Source of the DNA: Gammaproteobacteria bacterium
GTDB lineage: Bacteria; Pseudomonadota; Gammaproteobacteria; Chromatiales; Chromatiaceae
DNA length: 18,139 bases
Reading direction: 5' to 3'
NCBI GenBank assembly: GCA_015231665.1
Contig: JADGBD010000011.1
Span: 1 to 18,139 of the forward strand
The notes below the pieces were generated by a model. That model saw nothing but the letters and a program-made list of their open reading frames with translations. It searched no databases and was not told the DNA's origin. Shown piece by piece: positions 14,348 through 18,139 of this stretch (position 1 is its first letter; every line of letters begins with the position of its first letter). A program made the translations under genes and the position numbers.

Positions 14348-16497
14348 CAGGCGGCCCCCTCGCTGCCCAGCGCGTTACTGAGCAGGCGCTGCAGACCGGG
14401 GTAGTCGGTCTTGCCGGTGGCGAGCAGGGGGATTTTGTCCAGACGGACCAACTCTCGCGGCACATGCAGCTCACTGATGCCCTGCTGGCGGGCGCGCTGG
14501 GCCAGAGCGCTGCGTTCCGGGGTGGGCTGGGTGGTGAACAGAATCAGCTGCTCGCCCTTGCGCGGGTCCGGCCGGGTGATGACCGCGTGGCTGTGGTCCG
14601 GCCAGAGGCTGCCGGCGATCTCCTCCACCAGGCCGAGGGAGACCATCTCACCGGCAATCTTGGCAAAGCGCTTGGCCCTGCCGAGGATGTGGATGAAGCC
14701 ATCGCCATCCACCTCGACAATGTCGCCAGTGTCGTACCAGCCCTCGCTGGGCGGGGCCAGCTCGCCGGGCTGACTCGGCAACAGATAGCCGAGCATGACG
14801 TTGGGGCCCTTGACGTAGAGACGGCCGCCCCGCTCGACGCCAGGCACCGGCTCTAGGCGCCAGTCGATCCCCGGCAGGAAGCGGCCGACGCTGCCCTCGC
14901 GCATCGCCATGGCACTGTTGACCGCAATCACCGGGCTGGTCTCGGTGGCGCCATAGCCTTCCAGGATGCGCTTGCCAAACTTGCTCATCCAGACCTCGCG
15001 GGTCTCCGCGGTGAGCTTCTCTGCCCCGGCAAACACATAGCGCAGGTTATAGAAATCATAGGGATGGGCATGCTTGGCATAGCCGGCGAGAAAGCTGTTG
15101 GTGCCAAACAGAATGGTGGCATTGGTGTCGTAGGCAATCTCCGGCACTACCCGATAGTGCAGCGGCGAGGGATAAAGGAAGCAATAGAGCCCGTTGAGCA
15201 GCGGCAGCAGGGTGCCGGCGGTGAGACCAAAGGAGTGGAACATGGGCAGGGCGTTGCATACCAGATCCCGCGGCGAGAAATCGACCCGCGCCGCCATCTG
15301 CGCCTGATTGCTGAGCAGGTTGTGGTGCGACAGCACCACACCCTTGGGCGCGCCCTCGGAGCCAGAGGTGAACAGCACCACCGCCGGCGACTGGGGCTCG
15401 GGCTGGTGCGGCCGGTAGCCAAGCCGACCAAGCAGCCAGCCGCGCAGCTTGTCGGCCAGGCTGATCTCCTCCGCCAGGTCCTCCAGATAACGAATGCTGA
15501 TGCCCTCCCCCAGCTCGGCCAGGGTCTGCTCCAGCTTGGCGGCGGCGACAAAGCGGCGCGAGCTGTAGATGACACCGATGCAAGCGGTGGCGCAGGCACT
15601 GCGCAGGGCATGAGCGCCGAGGGTGAAGTTGAGCATCGCCGGCACCCGGCCACGGCTACTGAGAGCGAAAAACAGCACCACCGCGGCGCTGGACGAGGGC
15701 AGCAGCAGGCCAACCCTATCACCGGCCTGGGTAGATTCGGCGACCTTGCCGCCGAGAATCTCACAGCGACTGATCAGATCGTTGTAATTCAGCGGCTTGC
15801 GCTGGATGTCTTCGAGCACCTGATGCTTGCCACCGTGAATCCGCCGCGCTGCCAGCAGGGCATCGAACAGGCTGTGATCACGCTGGCTGGTGCTGAACAT
15901 CATCTGCGCCATGATTTCGCTCAGTTCAGCGCCCAGGGCCCGCCGCCGTGCCCGACCGCTCAGCTGCAGCTCGCGCCCCAGATGGGTCTGCGGCAACAGG
16001 CTGATGCGCACCTGGGGAAACCAGCGCAGCCGGTAGGTGCCCTGCAGGTAGGAGAAAGGGGTGTATTGCGGCCCGTCGAGCCGCACCGGCAGCAAGGGGG
16101 CATTGGCGCGATCGGCAGCCATGGCCGAGCCATCGTAGATCTTCATCAGCGAGCCGGTGCGGGTAATCCGCCCCTCGGGGAAGATCACCACCTGCTCATC
16201 GGCCTTGAGATGCCGGATCAGGGTCTTGATCGACATGGGGTTGGTCGGGTCCATCGGCAGCAGACGCACCAGACCATGCAGGGGGCGCATCCACCAGCGC
16301 TGGGCCATTAGGGTGTTGATGGCAAACAGCGGCCGACCGGGGAGAAACACCGCCAGCAGCAGGGCATCCAAATAGGAGGTGTGGTTGGCGACAATCAGGG
16401 CGCGGCCCTGCAAGGCCTGGGCATTCTCCAGGCCGCAAAGCTGGACGCGGTACAGGCTGCCAAGTAGAAAGCGCAAAAGGGTTTTGACGATGGGCAT
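14347..16497 (-). CDS. aas: Bifunctional 2-acylglycerophosphoethanolamine acyltransferase / acyl-ACP synthetase
   Basis: A 716-residue two-domain inner-membrane enzyme. The N-terminal PlsC-type acyltransferase has HX4D (H39-D44 in NHTSYLD) and FPEGR (106-110). The C-terminal AMP-forming ligase has TSGSEGAPKG (377-386), GYGATETSP, YDTGDI and GRAKRFAKIAGEMVSL. Together they activate fatty acid onto bound ACP and re-acylate lysophosphatidylethanolamine delivered by LplT. I choose ATG 16495-16497 because GAGGAGA lies seven bases before it and the protein then begins like E. coli Aas (719 residues). An in-frame ATG at 16596 would add 33 residues over the promoter region. A sigma-54-like site lies just upstream. 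Confidence 0.95.
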   Translation of the reverse strand: MPIVKTLLRFLLGSLYRVQLCGLENAQALQGRALIVANHTSYLDALLLAVFLPGRPLFAINTLMAQRWWMRPLHGLVRLLPMDPTNPMSIKTLIRHLKADEQVVIFPEGRITRTGSLMKIYDGSAMAADRANAPLLPVRLDGPQYTPFSYLQGTYRLRWFPQVRISLLPQTHLGRELQLSGRARRRALGAELSEIMAQMMFSTSQRDHSLFDALLAARRIHGGKHQVLEDIQRKPLNYNDLISRCEILGGKVAESTQAGDRVGLLLPSSSAAVVLFFALSSRGRVPAMLNFTLGAHALRSACATACIGVIYSSRRFVAAAKLEQTLAELGEGISIRYLEDLAEEISLADKLRGWLLGRLGYRPHQPEPQSPAVVLFTSGSEGAPKGVVLSHHNLLSNQAQMAARVDFSPRDLVCNALPMFHSFGLTAGTLLPLLNGLYCFLYPSPLHYRVVPEIAYDTNATILFGTNSFLAGYAKHAHPYDFYNLRYVFAGAEKLTAETREVWMSKFGKRILEGYGATETSPVIAVNSAMAMREGSVGRFLPGIDWRLEPVPGVERGGRLYVKGPNVMLGYLLPSQPGELAPPSEGWYDTGDIVEVDGDGFIHILGRAKRFAKIAGEMVSLGLVEEIAGSLWPDHSHAVITRPDPRKGEQLILFTTQPTPERSALAQRARQQGISELHVPRELVRLDKIPLLATGKTDYPGLQRLLSNALGSEGAA

Positions 16498-16535
16498 GGG
16501 TTTCTCCTCAACTGGATGGGTATGATCCACTCCAG

Positions 16536-16550
16536 TCAACTCCTGTGCCA
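16536..16550 (-). promoter_or_regulatory. Sigma-54-like promoter in front of aas-lplT
   Basis: On the minus strand TGGCAC, five bases, then TTGA match the -24/-12 consensus TGGCAC-N5-TTGC with correct spacing, except that the C at -12 is A. Transcription would begin near 16524, leaving a ~27-base leader with the aas ribosome site. The divergent gene encodes a sigma-54 activator, which raises the plausibility, but the mismatch is at a highly conserved base. Confidence 0.35.
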
Positions 16551-16630
16551 GTGTTATTTTCTGCTGCTTGCTCATGCAGTTAAACCAGATCAGCAAATCC
16601 TGCAGACGACTTTGGCGGTTTGCTGCTACA

Positions 16631-16646
16631 TTGCATGTACATTCAA
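16631..16646. promoter_or_regulatory. Operator-like palindrome before the bEBP gene
   Basis: TTGCATGTACATTCAA is a 16-base inverted repeat with one mismatched pair, centred on ATGTACAT, ending 15 bases before the chosen start of the activator gene. It could be an autoregulatory binding site. If the alternative ATG at 16635 were used, it would cover the start codon. Confidence 0.35.
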
Positions 16647-16661
16647 CTGATCAAAAAATGC

Positions 16662-18139
16662 ATGAGCACATCCGCGAAACAGCTTTCTGCCGAAGACCGC
16701 CGCTTCTTCGCCCTAGTGGCCGATGTCATCTTCTCCAACCCCTTCAGCACCGAATATCAGGAGGTGGCGGCGCGCCTGTCGGAGGTCACCCGCCTGCCGG
16801 CCAGCAGCTCCAAGCAGCGCTACCTGGATGCCGTTGCCAGGGTGCTGGGCGAGCGCCTGGACCAGCTTGCCGCCAAGGGCCTGCGTCGGGTCGGCGATGT
16901 CCAACCACGGGACCGCAGCCTGCTGGAGTACGCCCTGCTGTTTCGCTGCTATCACGCCTACAACGACGCCTTCGACGCGCTGATCGAGACCCAGCTCAAA
17001 CGCGGCGATGAGTCCGTCGCCGTTGCCTTTGCCGATGAACTCCTGGCGCAACTGCAGGACGCCGGCATCTGCAGCAACGACGCGCTGCGCTACATCAGCC
17101 TGTTTTACCAGCTGCGGCGCGCCTATCACTTCATCGACCAGACCCTGGTAGGCCAGAGCCCGAGCATGAAACAACTGCGCCATGCCCTCTGGAACAACGT
17201 CTTCACCCAGGACATACGCACCTACGGCCATCACCTCTGGGGGCGCATGGAGGACTTCTCCACCTTGCTGCTGGGGGAGACCGGCAGCGGCAAGGGCGCA
17301 GCGGCGGCAGCCATAGGTCGCTCCGGGGCTATTCCCTTTGACCCGGCCAGCGGCCGCTTCAAGGCCAGCTTTACCACCAGTTTCATCGCCACCAATCTAT
17401 CCCAGTTTCCCGAGAGCCTGATCGAGTCCGAGCTGTTTGGTCACCGCAAGGGCGCCTTTACCGGCGCCATCGACAACCATCAAGGAATATTCCAGCGCTG
17501 CAGCGCCCACGGCGCCCTGTTTCTCGATGAGATCGGCGATGTCAGCCTGCCCACCCAGATCAAGCTGCTCAATGTGTTGCAGGATCGGCGCTTCTCGCCG
17601 GTGGGCAGCCACCAGGTTCTCAAGTTTGCCGGCCGGGTGATTGCGGCAACCAATCGGCCGCTCGATCAGCTCCGCTCCGAGGGACGCTTTCGCGATGACT
17701 TTTACTATCGCCTCTGCTCCGATGTGATTCAGGTGCCCAGCCTGAGCATGCGCCTCAGGGAGCAGGCGGATGAACTGGAATCCCTCACCGCCCTGCTGAT
17801 CCAGCGGCTTACCGGTGCGGCCAACCCCAGCCTGCTGGGCTGGGTGCTTGAGCGTCTCGCCAAGGACCTGCCACCAGGCTACCCCTGGCCCGGCAATGTG
17901 CGTGAACTGGAGCAAGCCGTGCGCCGGGTGATTCTCACCGGCAGCTACCAACCCGACCACCCGCCGACCGCGCCCAAGGATGCCTGGCTAAGGGCCATTG
18001 CCGAAGGCCAACTGAGCGCCCAACAGCTGCTGGCGGATTATTGTTATCGCCTGTATCAACAGCTCGGCAGCTATGAACGGGTAGCCGAGCAGGCTGGCCT
18101 GGATCGACGCACTGCGAAAAAGTACATAGATCAGGCACG
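16662..18139 (+). CDS. Sigma-54-dependent transcriptional activator (AAA+ bEBP), 3'-truncated by the window
   Basis: The frame is open to the window end (492 codons seen). The N-terminal ~180 residues are helical and match no receiver, GAF or PAS pattern I know. The AAA+ core has Walker A GETGSGKG (205-212), the sigma-54 contact loop GAFTGA (264-269), Walker B FLDEIGD (287-293) and the arginine region FRDDFYYRL (343-351). A Fis-like helix-turn-helix (YERVAEQAGLDRRTAKKYID) begins near 470. The core is atypical: about ten extra residues before Walker A and again after it, and NLSQFPESLIESELFGH where most family members have a VNCAAL-type segment. No good ribosome site is seen; ATG 16635 in frame would add nine residues. 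It is divergent from aas-lplT with a 164-base gap. Its targets are unknown. Confidence 0.9.
   Translation, partial: MSTSAKQLSAEDRRFFALVADVIFSNPFSTEYQEVAARLSEVTRLPASSSKQRYLDAVARVLGERLDQLAAKGLRRVGDVQPRDRSLLEYALLFRCYHAYNDAFDALIETQLKRGDESVAVAFADELLAQLQDAGICSNDALRYISLFYQLRRAYHFIDQTLVGQSPSMKQLRHALWNNVFTQDIRTYGHHLWGRMEDFSTLLLGETGSGKGAAAAAIGRSGAIPFDPASGRFKASFTTSFIATNLSQFPESLIESELFGHRKGAFTGAIDNHQGIFQRCSAHGALFLDEIGDVSLPTQIKLLNVLQDRRFSPVGSHQVLKFAGRVIAATNRPLDQLRSEGRFRDDFYYRLCSDVIQVPSLSMRLREQADELESLTALLIQRLTGAANPSLLGWVLERLAKDLPPGYPWPGNVRELEQAVRRVILTGSYQPDHPPTAPKDAWLRAIAEGQLSAQQLLADYCYRLYQQLGSYERVAEQAGLDRRTAKKYIDQA

Noticed and set aside
13202..14404. 400-codon plus-strand frame opposite lplT
   Set aside because: Gln/His/Gly-rich shadow; lplT on the minus strand explains the sequence.
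15064..16311. 415-codon plus-strand frame opposite aas
   Set aside because: Shadow of aas with no recognisable domain.
16613..16634. Sigma-54 promoter for the activator gene itself (TTGGC then TTGC)
   Set aside because: The GG and GC elements do not have the fixed spacing required.

Overview
The window looks like chromosomal core genome of a GC-rich gammaproteobacterium. The ferredoxin at 5307-5555 has the two-cluster layout and near-identical motif order of the Allochromatium vinosum-type 2[4Fe-4S] ferredoxin. The cluster M16 pair / rsmD / coaD / fdx, divergent from ftsY-ftsE-ftsX, is the arrangement known from Pseudomonas and relatives. A Chromatiales-like or sulfur-oxidising lineage is therefore my best guess, but that is inference. 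I see no phage, transposase, tRNA, rRNA or CRISPR array.

Layout. The 3' part of purL enters from the left edge (+). Facing it on the minus strand are pilU (twitching ATPase) and then glgP (glycogen phosphorylase). Next, all on the minus strand and read right to left, come a catalytic M16 protease, its non-catalytic partner, rsmD, coaD and fdx, followed by a 177-nt highly structured element and a strong intrinsic terminator. Divergent from the proteases, on the plus strand, are ftsY, ftsE and ftsX (SRP receptor and the FtsEX divisome ABC transporter). The right part holds aas-lplT on the minus strand (uptake and re-acylation of lysophospholipids). Divergent from them is the 5' part of a sigma-54-dependent activator (bEBP) cut by the window end.

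Nearly every gap between transcription units carries short dispersed repeats: a CTCTGCG/CTTCTC family (four copies), a CAGCC/CAGCTG-rich family (three clear copies and one partial) and GGGACTC-type runs. Two copies of the first family face each other inside ftsY-ftsE, a unit that is usually tight, and rpoH is not found after ftsX.

The least expected object is the element at 5104-5280. It is closed by a 17-bp stem that pairs without mismatch only if read as plus-strand RNA (two G-U pairs; A-C mismatches on the other strand). It encloses four hairpins, one with a GAAA tetraloop and three with GGA in the loop. I do not recognise it as tmRNA, SRP RNA, RNase P RNA, canonical 6S RNA or a common riboswitch. 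It may be an unrecognised structured RNA, possibly of the CsrA-binding kind, but the nearby terminator points to minus-strand transcription, so the strand is unresolved. The second candidate for regulation is the bEBP with a near-consensus sigma-54 promoter in front of the divergent aas-lplT pair.
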